From CALGLS01 sp047626155 (GTDB taxonomy: Bacteria; Bacteroidota; Bacteroidia; Chitinophagales; Saprospiraceae): DNA of 12,129 nt. The position numbers and the translations under genes were made by a program. The stretch spans positions 1 to 12,129 of the forward strand of contig JBLHRR010000166.1 of assembly GCA_047626155.1 (NCBI GenBank). Direction: 5' to 3'. The notes under the pieces are model-generated. The model had not been told where the DNA came from and ran no database searches. It saw only the letters and a list, made by a program, of their open reading frames with translations. Of the stretch, positions 1 through 8,110 are shown in pieces. Positions within the stretch are counted from its first letter, which is position 1, and each line of letters opens with the position of its first letter.

Positions 1-82
1 AACTGGACTTCCTTACTACAGTTGACACCCAGATAATTATATATGCAGATTGATGGATGATAAATTTTACACCGCAAAAAAA

Positions 83-100
83 ATGAAATATTGATTTCAT
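83..100. repeat. Small hairpin next to an A-tract upstream of the surface-protein gene
   Basis: ATGAAAT (83-89) and ATTTCAT (94-100) form a perfect 7-bp inverted repeat with a 4-base loop. A run of eight A lies just before it. Read on the minus strand this is a hairpin followed by a T-run, the shape of an intrinsic terminator, but no minus-strand gene ends here. On the plus strand it would lie in the leader of the large gene at 167. The stem is AT-rich and weak, and the function is unknown. Confidence 0.3.
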
Positions 101-166
101 GGAACTAACAAGATATGCGTTGGCCTCTGAACACAAAGTATATAATGAATTCAAAAAAACATCATA

Positions 167-3100
167 ATGAAGCCCCTCCAACTCCTCTTTGCCACTTTTC
201 TAATATTAATTTTCAACCATAACCTCACCGCCCAAATAACCCTCTCCTCCCAAACAGAAGTAGACGCCTGGGACCAGAGCATTACCATCCTAACCGAAGA
301 TCTGACGATCACCGGTCCTGACATTACCAATATTGATGCACTCTCTAATCTTACAGCTATTGAAAGTAGGCTTGACATAGAAGCCAATCCTTCCTTGACG
401 AATATCGACGGTTTGTCAGGACTAACGCAAATACAAACTACAGGGAGAGTTAATTTACAAGCAAATCAAGCCTTGACAGACATTGGTGGTTTTTTAGGGC
501 TGACGGATGTTGACGGAGCAATTTCTATTCAATCCAATGATGCACTGACGAATATTGATGGACTTTCAAACTTAGATAATGTCACAGGAGTAATTTCACT
601 TTGGTTCAATGACGGTTTGACAAATATTAATGGTTTTCTTGGTTTAGAGGATTTCACTGGAAGAATCTTAATTACGAATTGTGATGCATTGATTGATTTT
701 AATGGATTCTCAAATCTCGCAAATTTTTCAGGACTTATCGAATTAACCAATAATGATGGCTTGACGAATCTTGATGTGTTTTCAGATTACACAGATTTAG
801 TGGGTAGGCTTACGATTAAACATAGTGATGGACTTACTAACATAGATGCACTCGCTAGCCTCACTAATGTTTCTGGAACTTTGGAGCTCTGGGATATTCC
901 AGCATTAACGGATATTAATGTTCTTTCTGGAATTCAAGAATTATCAGGAATTATTGATATTAGAGATAATGAAAATCTGCTTGCTATTGATGGCTTTTCT
1001 AATCTCATTACTATCAATGGAGAATTAAAAATCAGGAGTAACAATGCATTAGCAAATATTGATGAGCTTTCAAATTTAACAACAGTCAATGGGACGTTGG
1101 AAATTAATAGCAATGAGCAATTAGAAAACATAGATGGACTTGAAGGCCTTGCAGGAATTAATGGAGCAGTAGAAATTAATAATAACGACAACTTATCGAA
1201 TCTAAATGTTTTCTCTGATTACACAAATATCGCAGGGGAACTTTTAATCGAAGACAATGATGGACTTACAAATCTGGATGACTTGTCTTCTTTAACTGAA
1301 CTCACAGGTACTGTCACCATAAAAGACAATATAGGTTTATTGAACGTAAATGGATTCTCTGGCCTCACAGATATTGCAGGGACCATGAACATCACAAACA
1401 ATCAAGGACTTATGGATATTCAAGGGTTTTCTAATCTTACAGATGTCTCTGGAAACCTTAGGATCAGGCAAAATTCTAATTTGGCAAATATCAATGGCCT
1501 TTTTGCTTTGACTAATCTCACTGGACGTATTGACATAGCCGATAATGATGCATTAGCAAATGTAGATGGATTGTTAGAACTATCGATTTTGGATGGTGGT
1601 CTTTATATTAGTGGTAATGATGCCTTGACAAATGTGGACGGCCTCGGAGGAATCACTACGATCACTGCTAACACAGCAGGGCTTTATATTTCTAAGAATA
1701 ATTCATTAACAAATATTGATAGCTTATCTGGGATTGCAAATTTAGAGTCAGGTTCGAAAATTGAAATAAGAGAGAACGCTAGCTTACTCAATATTGATGG
1801 CTTATCGGGACTAGTGAATGCAAATGGAAGTATTTATATCGAAGAAAATCATGCATTGACAAATATTGATGGACTTGCTTCCTTGACAGAAATTACCAAT
1901 ACTACAAATGTCCGCATTATCAATAATGATGCTTTAACGAATTTGGATGGATTGATAAATATTACTCTTATCCGCAGGTACCTGTTAATTCTCGACAATA
2001 GTAGTTTACAAAATATTGATGGCCTCTCTAATGTAGAGGAAATTTTATTTGCAGGAAATCTTGAAATATCAGGGAACCCTAGCCTAACCAATATTGATGG
2101 CTTATCTGGACTTAGAGTAGTTGATGTGAACACAGCAGGAGGATTCACTTTGCAAGATAACGATCTCCTAAGGTATTGCTGTGGATTAGAATACGCCATA
2201 GAAAATGGTGACTTGGAAGATTTCGTCATCAATATGAATCAGGAAGGTTGCAACAGTCCTACACAAATACTAGATGCCTGTAGTCTGGTTTTAAACTATG
2301 ACCAAACCAGACCCTGCGAAGGGTTGGACAATGGAAGAATTAATTTTTTCGCCAGTGACTATGATACGATACCGTTTTCTTATCAGTGGGAAGAACTTAC
2401 GCTAGGGGACTCAGGCAATGGAATTAGTACCGCTGATAATTTTTCTATAGAAAATCTCGCAGCCGGCACTTATAACGTAACAATAAGCTTACAAAATGGA
2501 GCACAAGAAGTAATAACCGGTATTGTACTAGACCCGATTGTCGGTTCTGTCTTTGAGATACTCGAAATCACAACCGCCAATAGTACTAATGGTACGGCTA
2601 GTGGAAATATCCAAATCGCATTTTCCGGAGGTACCCCTCCTTATGAAGTCACTTGGTCAGGGCCTATTCCAGGTAGTCTCCCAGGTATAACGGACAATTC
2701 CTATACGGTCTTTAACCTCAGCCCTGGAGAATACATTGTTCAACTTACGGACGCAGATGCGCAAAGTAAAATAGCGAATATCACTTTGCTTGATGAAGTG
2801 ATACCTAGCTTTCCTTGTAGCGAACCACTTGACATCGTAATCCTTAATGATGTATCAGGATCCGTGAATGAAATAGAATATGATGAATCCAAAACCTTCT
2901 TTGTCGATTTTTTAGCATCAGCTAATATTGGAGAAGGGGCCATGGAAAGTCAAGCAACGATCATAGAATGGGCAAGTAATGCAGAGCAATCCGTGATGGT
3001 ACCCCTTACGGGGAATATGCAAGCACTAGAAAATTATGAGAACGCTACTAGAGCATTCAGCGGTGGGACATTCCCGCATCCAGCCATGCAATTTGCAGCG

Positions 3101-4843
3101 GACTATATAGAGACAAATGGAAGAAGTGATGTGGAGAAAGTTTTCATTTTATCTACAGATGGGACACCACCAACTTCGCTCATCTATCTCGCTGATGAGC
3201 TTAAAGCAAATGGATATCACATCGTTACGATTGCTTTTGATTATGCCTATTCTCGCAGTAGCATTCGAGACATATTGACTCAGGTGGCTTCTGTTCCGCT
3301 ACTTGCCCCAGGAGCAGCTGCTTACTCAGATTTGGATTCAGACCTAGCAGATAACATTGTCAATCTTTACCTCTGTCCCCTTAATCCTGGGAGTTCTTCC
3401 TCCGTGTATTTTAATAGAGATGGTGCAATCGAGATAGATTCAGTAGTAGGAGATTGTCCTGTAGCTGGATTTGCAGAAGTCACTTTCACCATTTCGGCCC
3501 ACCGGGAATTATCTTTGCCCGTAGGAACCTCGGTCATGTTTTATCATAATGATCCCTTACTTTTTGGGGCAACCCCAATCTTAGATTTTAGTTTGCCCTG
3601 TGCCATCCCGATCGGCAGTAGTGAGACACATACCGTTACATTGCCCATCAATACAGCGACTAAATTATATGTCTTATTAAATGACGATGGAAATATTGCT
3701 CCGCCATTAAATTTTCCAATTACTGATCTCCAGGAAATAGCTTTCTCTAATAATATCGACACCGTAAGTATTTGCATAAATAATCAACCGACACTTCAAG
3801 CACTCAAGTATACGACCACACCGACTCCCATCTGTGATAGCATATTGATGTACACCATAGATGTTTGTAACATTGGTTCTACAAATGCCATTGATGTCGT
3901 AGTCACAGACGATCCACCGGCAGGGGCGACACTGACGGGACTTACGGTCAACACCAACAATTGCTCTATCGATAACGGAAATAGCTATGACATACCTGCT
4001 GGCTGTTGCGTAAGTATCACAGTCACTTATAATGCTTCAGCTGTCGCAAATGGTTATTATGGAATCCAAAATGTAACAATCAGTGGCCCCCTTGATCAGG
4101 AATATCTTAATTATGACGGAAGCTTAAGTAGCGCTGAAGACGTCATTGTAAAGGAGGAGAATACAAATTGTCCTTCGACTGAAATTTGGTTTACAAAAGA
4201 GGTAAATACAGAAGAAATTTGCGAAGACGGATTCCTAAGCTACACCTACACGATACACAATGAGACCAGTGCTGTAATTCATGGCGCAAGATTTCTGGAT
4301 ATTTTGCCTTTTCCGATGGACTGGGTCTATAAGCCCTACTTAATGAATGGTCTTAGCATCAATGCGCCCGAACAGAGCGGAACAATAGCAGATTTTATAA
4401 TTGATGAAATACGTGCAGATACTGTTGCGACTTTTCAAATGGATGCTTATACTGGTGACTGGCCCATGGACGGGACTGTCGCTGGTTCCGCTACAATAGA
4501 AAATGTTATTGATCTGGAAAATGGCGGTTTACAAGATTTAGAATCCAATGAAGTAAGTACCATTGTATATGGAAACTTTCCTTGTGATTCAATAGATACA
4601 AATACCTTGGATATGGAATCCCTTTCTTCAATCCTAGTTTTCCCAAATCCAAGCACCGGAACCATTCAATTCAAAAACCTCAAGGAATCTGTGAAATATA
4701 GATTGTTCAATGCTACAGGGACCTGCTATGAGGAAGGGGAGTATCTTGGGGGAGATTTAAAGCTTCGGTATGAAGGCGTTAATTTGGTTCAGTTATTTTT
4801 AGATGCGGAGGTGAAGATTTTTAAGGTTGTTAGGGTTATGTAA
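167..4843 (+). CDS. Secreted L-domain/LRR-like repeat, vWA and T9SS type A sorting domain surface protein
   Basis: A 1558-residue protein predicted to be exported by Sec and then by the type IX secretion system to the cell surface or medium; adhesion or ligand binding is inferred. Residues 1-22 are a signal peptide (hydrophobic core, then LTA-Q). Residues 56-670 hold about 25 repeats of roughly 24 residues built on the pattern N-x-A-L-T-N-I-D-G-L-S-x-L-T, like receptor L-domain/LRR proteins of Bacteroidota. Residues about 707-795 and 796-875 look like SprB-type beta domains (GGTPPY, then SPGEYIVQLTDA). Residues 887-1070 are a von Willebrand A domain with a complete MIDAS: D895-x-S897-x-S899, T968 and D998. 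Two DUF11-like domains follow at about 1216-1306 and 1339-1469. Residues 1487-1558 are the sorting tail (FPNPSTG, ending in KVVRVM). The ATG at 167 is chosen because the signal peptide starts there; its leader is A-rich with no Shine-Dalgarno. The ligand is unknown. Confidence 0.93.
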   Translation: MKPLQLLFATFLILIFNHNLTAQITLSSQTEVDAWDQSITILTEDLTITGPDITNIDALSNLTAIESRLDIEANPSLTNIDGLSGLTQIQTTGRVNLQANQALTDIGGFLGLTDVDGAISIQSNDALTNIDGLSNLDNVTGVISLWFNDGLTNINGFLGLEDFTGRILITNCDALIDFNGFSNLANFSGLIELTNNDGLTNLDVFSDYTDLVGRLTIKHSDGLTNIDALASLTNVSGTLELWDIPALTDINVLSGIQELSGIIDIRDNENLLAIDGFSNLITINGELKIRSNNALANIDELSNLTTVNGTLEINSNEQLENIDGLEGLAGINGAVEINNNDNLSNLNVFSDYTNIAGELLIEDNDGLTNLDDLSSLTELTGTVTIKDNIGLLNVNGFSGLTDIAGTMNITNNQGLMDIQGFSNLTDVSGNLRIRQNSNLANINGLFALTNLTGRIDIADNDALANVDGLLELSILDGGLYISGNDALTNVDGLGGITTITANTAGLYISKNNSLTNIDSLSGIANLESGSKIEIRENASLLNIDGLSGLVNANGSIYIEENHALTNIDGLASLTEITNTTNVRIINNDALTNLDGLINITLIRRYLLILDNSSLQNIDGLSNVEEILFAGNLEISGNPSLTNIDGLSGLRVVDVNTAGGFTLQDNDLLRYCCGLEYAIENGDLEDFVINMNQEGCNSPTQILDACSLVLNYDQTRPCEGLDNGRINFFASDYDTIPFSYQWEELTLGDSGNGISTADNFSIENLAAGTYNVTISLQNGAQEVITGIVLDPIVGSVFEILEITTANSTNGTASGNIQIAFSGGTPPYEVTWSGPIPGSLPGITDNSYTVFNLSPGEYIVQLTDADAQSKIANITLLDEVIPSFPCSEPLDIVILNDVSGSVNEIEYDESKTFFVDFLASANIGEGAMESQATIIEWASNAEQSVMVPLTGNMQALENYENATRAFSGGTFPHPAMQFAADYIETNGRSDVEKVFILSTDGTPPTSLIYLADELKANGYHIVTIAFDYAYSRSSIRDILTQVASVPLLAPGAAAYSDLDSDLADNIVNLYLCPLNPGSSSSVYFNRDGAIEIDSVVGDCPVAGFAEVTFTISAHRELSLPVGTSVMFYHNDPLLFGATPILDFSLPCAIPIGSSETHTVTLPINTATKLYVLLNDDGNIAPPLNFPITDLQEIAFSNNIDTVSICINNQPTLQALKYTTTPTPICDSILMYTIDVCNIGSTNAIDVVVTDDPPAGATLTGLTVNTNNCSIDNGNSYDIPAGCCVSITVTYNASAVANGYYGIQNVTISGPLDQEYLNYDGSLSSAEDVIVKEENTNCPSTEIWFTKEVNTEEICEDGFLSYTYTIHNETSAVIHGARFLDILPFPMDWVYKPYLMNGLSINAPEQSGTIADFIIDEIRADTVATFQMDAYTGDWPMDGTVAGSATIENVIDLENGGLQDLESNEVSTIVYGNFPCDSIDTNTLDMESLSSILVFPNPSTGTIQFKNLKESVKYRLFNATGTCYEEGEYLGGDLKLRYEGVNLVQLFLDAEVKIFKVVRVM
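332..2176 (+). repeat. Tandem array of about 25 repeats of roughly 72 bp inside the surface-protein gene
   Basis: The coding sequence is periodic at about 72 bases (24 residues), each unit containing variants of AATATTGATGG encoding N-I-D-G. Most units are 24 residues; units near the start and from about unit 19 on carry small insertions of 2-4 residues. The copies have diverged at both DNA and protein level, so this is an old array rather than a recent expansion. The array ends at a Cys-Cys pair (residues 671-672), which may cap the solenoid. Confidence 0.85.
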
Positions 4844-4872
4844 CCAGCCAATGATTAATGCCAATTGACGAT

Positions 4873-5634
4873 TCAAACAGTTTTGGGTTTCTGAAATGAT
4901 TTCAATTCTTCAATAGCAGCTTCATATCCGATTTGGAAAATATCATCTACATGATTCATACTAAAAGTCCCAAAACGATTGAGGGCTTCAGGATTTATGA
5001 TCAAATCACAATCACCAAATGTTCCCATAGAATGACTTGCGCTACTAATTAAGTAGGCCCTTTCCATCACCGCAAAAGAAGTTTTCAAGTTTTCTGCTTT
5101 TATCTTTTTTAATGGATGAACATGTACCCCTATTGTTTTATCACAATAGGTCATTAAAGGCTCTGTTGGAAAGTTATTGGCAATTCCGCCATCCGCATAT
5201 AATTCATTTTTTATTATCATTGGAGAGAACACTCCGGGAACAGCAGCGGAAGCAAGTAAAGGATGAATCAATTGTCCTTCGTGAAAGAACTTTGTTTTAC
5301 CCCTGATTATATTCGTCGTGGAGATATATAACTTCTTTTTCAATGCTTCAAAGTTGTCTTCGGGAAAGTATTGTTTGAAAATAGAATAAAATTTATTCGT
5401 ATCCACAAATCCTGCTTTTCGTACCGCATAATTTTTGACAGAAAATAGAGAAGTCGCTCAGAAGAATTCAAGTATTTCGTCTGTTGAATAACCGGCAGCA
5501 TAAAAAGCTCCTACAATTGCTCCTGCACTTGCCCCGGAGATGACGGAAGGGCGAATTCCGTATTCTTCCAGTGCTTTTATAACACCAATATGCGCAATGC
5601 CATTTACACCGCCGCCTGAAAGAACAAGTCCTGT
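4873..5634 (-). pseudogene. Patatin-like phospholipase, interrupted by an in-frame TGA
   Basis: Patatin-like proteins are Ser-Asp dyad lipid acyl hydrolases. The N-terminal part shows the oxyanion-hole motif SGGGVNGIAHIG and the nucleophile elbow G-A-S-A-G (Ser codon 5527-5529). The C-terminal part shows the catalytic D-G-G (Asp codon 5191-5193) followed by I-A-N-N-F-P. Between them a TGA stop lies at 5458-5460. The 17 codons after it (starting A-T-S-L-F-S) are in the same frame and lead into G-F-V-D-T-N-K-F, so no frameshift is needed to join the halves; one base change would do (for example CGA to TGA). Read through, the patatin part is about 253 residues, normal for small bacterial patatins. 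Ser and Asp sit on opposite sides of the stop, so neither half should be active. There is no separate start codon for the patatin part: it continues an OmpA fragment upstream. A GTG at 5404-5406 could start the second half but would give a domain without its serine. A sequencing error at the TGA is the main alternative. Confidence 0.8.
5458..5460 (-). other. In-frame premature TGA in the patatin-like gene
   Basis: The minus strand reads GAA TTC TTC TGA GCG ACT: E-F-F-stop-A-T. The frame before and after is identical and both sides match patatin-family sequence. The residue expected here in relatives is probably basic, so CGA (Arg) to TGA is a plausible single transition; that ancestral codon is inferred. 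Confidence 0.85.
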
Positions 5635-5832
5635 GATCTTTATTTCTGTCCGACGATTCAACTGATACTCTTCCTCCGAGCAAGTTACTCCACCTATGCA
5701 TCGATTCCTTGGATTCTGTTCTCCTTTTCCAAAAGCTTTAATGCTATTCTCTCCAATGCCTCTACTAGTCAAATAATATTTTGCAGAACCCGCCCGCCGA
5801 GCAGACAAATCGAGATTATTTCGCCTGACAAA
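5635..5832 (-). pseudogene. C-terminal fragment of an OmpA-family peptidoglycan-binding domain fused to the patatin-like sequence
   Basis: Translation gives N-N-L-D-L-S-A-R-R-A, then YYLTSRGI, a G-x-G-E, and N-R-R-T-E-I-K-I. These are the hallmarks of the second half of an OmpA C-terminal domain (the LSxRRA helix and the final NRRTEI strand), with the Cys-containing insert (RCIGGVTCSEEE) usual in Bacteroidota OmpA proteins. The first half of the domain and any membrane or periplasmic part are missing. The frame is open only back to a TGA at 5833-5835, and its only start near the homology is a TTG at 5806-5808, so no signal peptide exists. Homology begins within a few bases of the stop codon of the upstream stress-protein gene, which it overlaps in another frame. 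After E-I-K-I the frame passes straight into the patatin motif T-G-L-V-L-S-G-G-G. It is most likely a rearrangement remnant. Confidence 0.7.
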
Positions 5833-6574
5833 TCATAACTGGAATCCCAAACTCAAACATGATTTGTATGGCTGCATCATTTAGAAATAATTGAAAGCTA
5901 TTTGTAGTATGGCTAACCAATATAATTAGGTCGATTTTATTTGAAAGGTTTTCGTTCAAAATTAACTGTCGGGTTTCTTCCGTCGGTGCATGGACGTATT
6001 TCACAATAGACTCCCAAATAATGGAAGTAAAGGTGTTTTGTTTTAGCGTCTTTACTTTTACCAGAGAGAAGTCTATATTCTCTTTTTCCATCCAGAATTT
6101 AATAACGGCAGACTCATTCTCTTTTCTTTTGAAATGCCAGATGTTTACCCAGGTATCGTATAGAGCAATGGTTGGAATGATGAGTACCGGGCATTTCGCA
6201 TTGGAAGCGATGCCGGATGATTTACTTCCAATCCATCTTTGAAATGTAGAGTTGAAAGGATTTCCACTAATAATTATCAAACTATATTTCGAACTGATCA
6301 AAATGAGCTTATCGACGACGGAACCCATTCGAGCTAGAAATTTAATTTTATCTCGGACTCCCCCAATGTGTATTTTGTAAAATTCGATCAACATATTTTG
6401 GATGCCGTCATCATAATCTTCTTTACCGAAATCATACATCCTGTTTTGATCATCACGCGGATAGCAGTATAGCAAAGTTAAATGCATTCCCTTTTCCAAG
6501 GCATAATCATTTGCATAGATCAACGCATTTGCAGAAGCATCTGAGAAATCTATAGGGACTAGTATTCTATTCAT
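5816..6574 (-). CDS. Universal stress protein, tandem UspA domains
   Basis: A 252-residue cytoplasmic protein with two UspA-like domains. The first (about 1-134) opens with M-N-R-I-L-V-P-I-D-F-S, has the nucleotide-contacting Asp at residue 9, and ends in C-P-V-L-I-I-P. The second (about 143-252) is diverged and ends in I-P-V-M-I-C-Q-A-K. In ATP-binding members the motif is G-2x-G-9x-G-(S/T). Here residues 104-117 read G-N-P-F and then I-G-S: the first and last glycines are present but the second is Phe, so nucleotide binding may be weak or lost. The length is normal for the two-domain form. The ATG at 6572-6574 directly begins the conserved first strand. The gene is divergent from another two-domain stress protein at 7165, and its 3' end abuts the OmpA-patatin remnant. 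The exact stress response it serves cannot be read from sequence. Confidence 0.88.
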   Translation of the reverse strand: MNRILVPIDFSDASANALIYANDYALEKGMHLTLLYCYPRDDQNRMYDFGKEDYDDGIQNMLIEFYKIHIGGVRDKIKFLARMGSVVDKLILISSKYSLIIISGNPFNSTFQRWIGSKSSGIASNAKCPVLIIPTIALYDTWVNIWHFKRKENESAVIKFWMEKENIDFSLVKVKTLKQNTFTSIIWESIVKYVHAPTEETRQLILNENLSNKIDLIILVSHTTNSFQLFLNDAAIQIMFEFGIPVMICQAK

Positions 6575-7164
6575 TTTAGATATTTATTTTGTCTTTTATT
6601 CTTAAGAAAGACTAGGAAGTTGGAAGAAGTCACTTTTGAAGGAGTCTTTTTTTGTTTAGATGAAAAATAAGTAACCGTTCGGTTGTTGGCTAACTGCCAT
6701 TTATTATGAGCGTAAGAGCTTTTCATTGGAATACCATAGGTAAGTCTGTAGGAGATCTTCAAAAAGAAATGGGCTTTCTAGATCTGAGGTGAAAATGCGA
6801 TTGGCTCGTGGTCTAAATAGAGTTGCAGCGTTAATGGAAGTAGGGTAGAGGCTCAAGAATAAATAAAAAAAAGTGACCTAATGCTACTTACTTGTCTTTA
6901 TTGCTAAGCACTTAGGGATTAGTGGGCGGGGCACCGTTTCAATTAAGGTATTAGCTGATTACTTATTCAGCTTTGCTAAAGTAACTTATTTAATATTAAA
7001 AATTATTGAACAAGCTCTGGAAAGCTATCGAAGTGCCATTAGTAACGTGAAACAATATCGGAGCGATTGGAAGAAAGTTCGTCCACGAGAATAGAAGTAA
7101 TCGCTATTAGAGGTGACTGGATCAATTTTTATTTTTCTTTCTGAAAATGAATTAAAAAAATATT
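6575..7164. other. 590-bp intergenic region between divergent universal stress protein genes
   Basis: No convincing gene was found. It must hold promoters for both flanking genes, but no clear Bacteroidota -33/-7 (TTG and TAnnTTTG) pair could be fixed. Short open stretches exist. A 28-codon plus-strand frame at 6706-6792 contains R-A-F-H-W-N-T-I-G-K. A plus-strand frame of about 70 codons lies at roughly 6882-7094, ends at TAG, has no ATG start and encodes K-I-I-E-Q-A-L-E-S-Y-R. A 63-codon Lys-rich minus-strand frame at 6571-6762 has its TGA overlapping the ATG at 6574 in an ATGA arrangement. None resembles a family I can name with confidence. The region could hold decayed gene pieces or an unrecognised leader. 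Confidence 0.5.
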
Positions 7165-8037
7165 ATGAAAAAAATACTTTTCCCTACAGAATTCTCGAGC
7201 CACGCTCCCGAAGTCTTTCGGTTTGCAGTAGAATTGGCTTATTTTTTTGACGCCCGTTTGATAATGATGTATGCATATAGTATTTCAGACTACGGACTGG
7301 CTTCTAATCAAAAAAACGAAGAGCAAGCCAATAAAGCAACGGAGAGAATGATTGACTTTGTAACAAGCAATATTCCGGAAACATATCGAAAAGAGATTAA
7401 AGTAGATTACGTGGCTAAAAAAGGACTATCCAGTAAAGCCATACTCGAAGTAGCGGTTAGAGAAGATGTTGATCTTATTGTTATGGGGATGACAGGAATG
7501 ACCAATGCGGCAGACATCTTAGTGGGTTCTACGACCATGTCTGTTTTAGCAAAAGCGGATTGTCCCGTATTGATGATTCCAGCTGATGCCAAATTCGAAG
7601 GAATTGATAACATGGTGTACACTACTAATTTTGAATTTAGAGATTTGGCAGTTATTAATTACCTAAAAAAATGGTCTAAGAAATTTAAAGCTCCGTTACA
7701 TTGTTTTCATGTCATCGAAGAAGGGGATGATAGAATGAGTGCGATTAAAAATATGGATATATTAAGAACAATATTTAAACGACAAAAAAGAATGTCTTTC
7801 GATTTTGAATCCGGTAAAATAGATGAGGAGATAGAAAAGTTTATCAAAAAAAAGAGAGCGGATGTTTTAATAATGATTGAGCATAAGAAAAATTTCCTTA
7901 CTCGAATACTTGATCGGAGTAGAGTAAATGAAATTGCTCATGACGTCTCTATCCCTTTGCTCGTGATGAAGGACAATGGCTACGAATTGAATGTTGTTAC
8001 AGGGGAGTGGCTAAAGGTGGTTCATTCGATTGCCTAA
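7165..8037 (+). CDS. Universal stress protein, tandem UspA domains with intact ATP-binding motif
   Basis: A 290-residue cytoplasmic two-domain stress protein. The first domain (1-140) starts M-K-K-I-L-F-P-T-E-F-S and carries a complete G-2x-G-9x-G-S motif: G108-M-T-G111, nine residues, then G121-S122, followed by C-P-V-L-M-I-P. This predicts ATP binding, although the usual Asp of the first strand is Glu9. The second domain (about 147-270) keeps the fold pattern and the end I-P-L-L-V-M-K but lacks the glycine motif, a common arrangement in Bacteroidota tandem stress proteins. About 20 residues extend past the second domain. The ATG follows an A-rich stretch (ATTAAAAAAATATT) with no Shine-Dalgarno, normal for this phylum. 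It precedes the PLP/DgcN/DgcA operon by 73 bp on the same strand, but an inverted repeat in that gap suggests separate transcription or a processing point. Confidence 0.9.
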   Translation: MKKILFPTEFSSHAPEVFRFAVELAYFFDARLIMMYAYSISDYGLASNQKNEEQANKATERMIDFVTSNIPETYRKEIKVDYVAKKGLSSKAILEVAVREDVDLIVMGMTGMTNAADILVGSTTMSVLAKADCPVLMIPADAKFEGIDNMVYTTNFEFRDLAVINYLKKWSKKFKAPLHCFHVIEEGDDRMSAIKNMDILRTIFKRQKRMSFDFESGKIDEEIEKFIKKKRADVLIMIEHKKNFLTRILDRSRVNEIAHDVSIPLLVMKDNGYELNVVTGEWLKVVHSIA

Positions 8038-8038
8038 G

Positions 8039-8088
8039 TTTGAATTGGAATAATCAAAGGAATTAATATTATTAACCCTCCAATTTAA
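8039..8088 (+). terminator. Imperfect inverted repeat between the stress-protein gene and the operon; possible terminator or leader structure
   Basis: TTGAATTGGA (8040-8049) pairs with TCCAATTTAA (8079-8088) at 9 of 10 positions. The loop itself contains a smaller AT palindrome (GGAATTAATATTATTAACC). It starts right after the TAA at 8035-8037 and ends 22 bases before the next ATG. There is no T-run after it, so a classical intrinsic terminator is not assured. TAAGTTTG at 8035-8042 matches the Bacteroidota -7 consensus TAnnTTTG, but no matching TTG is found at the -33 position, so a promoter call is weak. Confidence 0.3.
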
Positions 8089-8110
8089 AAGGCTGAACAA
8101 AGTAACATAA

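Noticed and set aside
22..50. TTGACA at 22-27 as a sigma70-type -35 element for the surface-protein gene
   Set aside because: No -10 element at the right spacing (45-50 is GCAGAT), and Bacteroidota promoters do not use this consensus.
529..2232. Several minus-strand frames of 60-127 codons within the repeat array
   Set aside because: They are antisense shadows of the periodic coding repeats; their Ser/Leu-rich composition follows from the sense strand.
5112..5306. Plus-strand frame of 64 codons opposite the patatin-like gene
   Set aside because: It lies antisense to sequence with clear patatin motifs and shows no protein-family features of its own.
5458..5460. TGA as a recoded sense codon (selenocysteine or tryptophan)
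   Set aside because: TGA acts as a normal stop at the end of the same gene (4873-4875), no selenocysteine element is evident, and patatins do not need such a residue here.
6571..6762. 63-codon minus-strand frame whose TGA overlaps the stress-protein ATG (ATGA)
   Set aside because: The overlap suggests translational coupling, but the peptide is Lys/Asn/Ser-rich, matches no family I know, and such composition arises by chance in AT-rich DNA.
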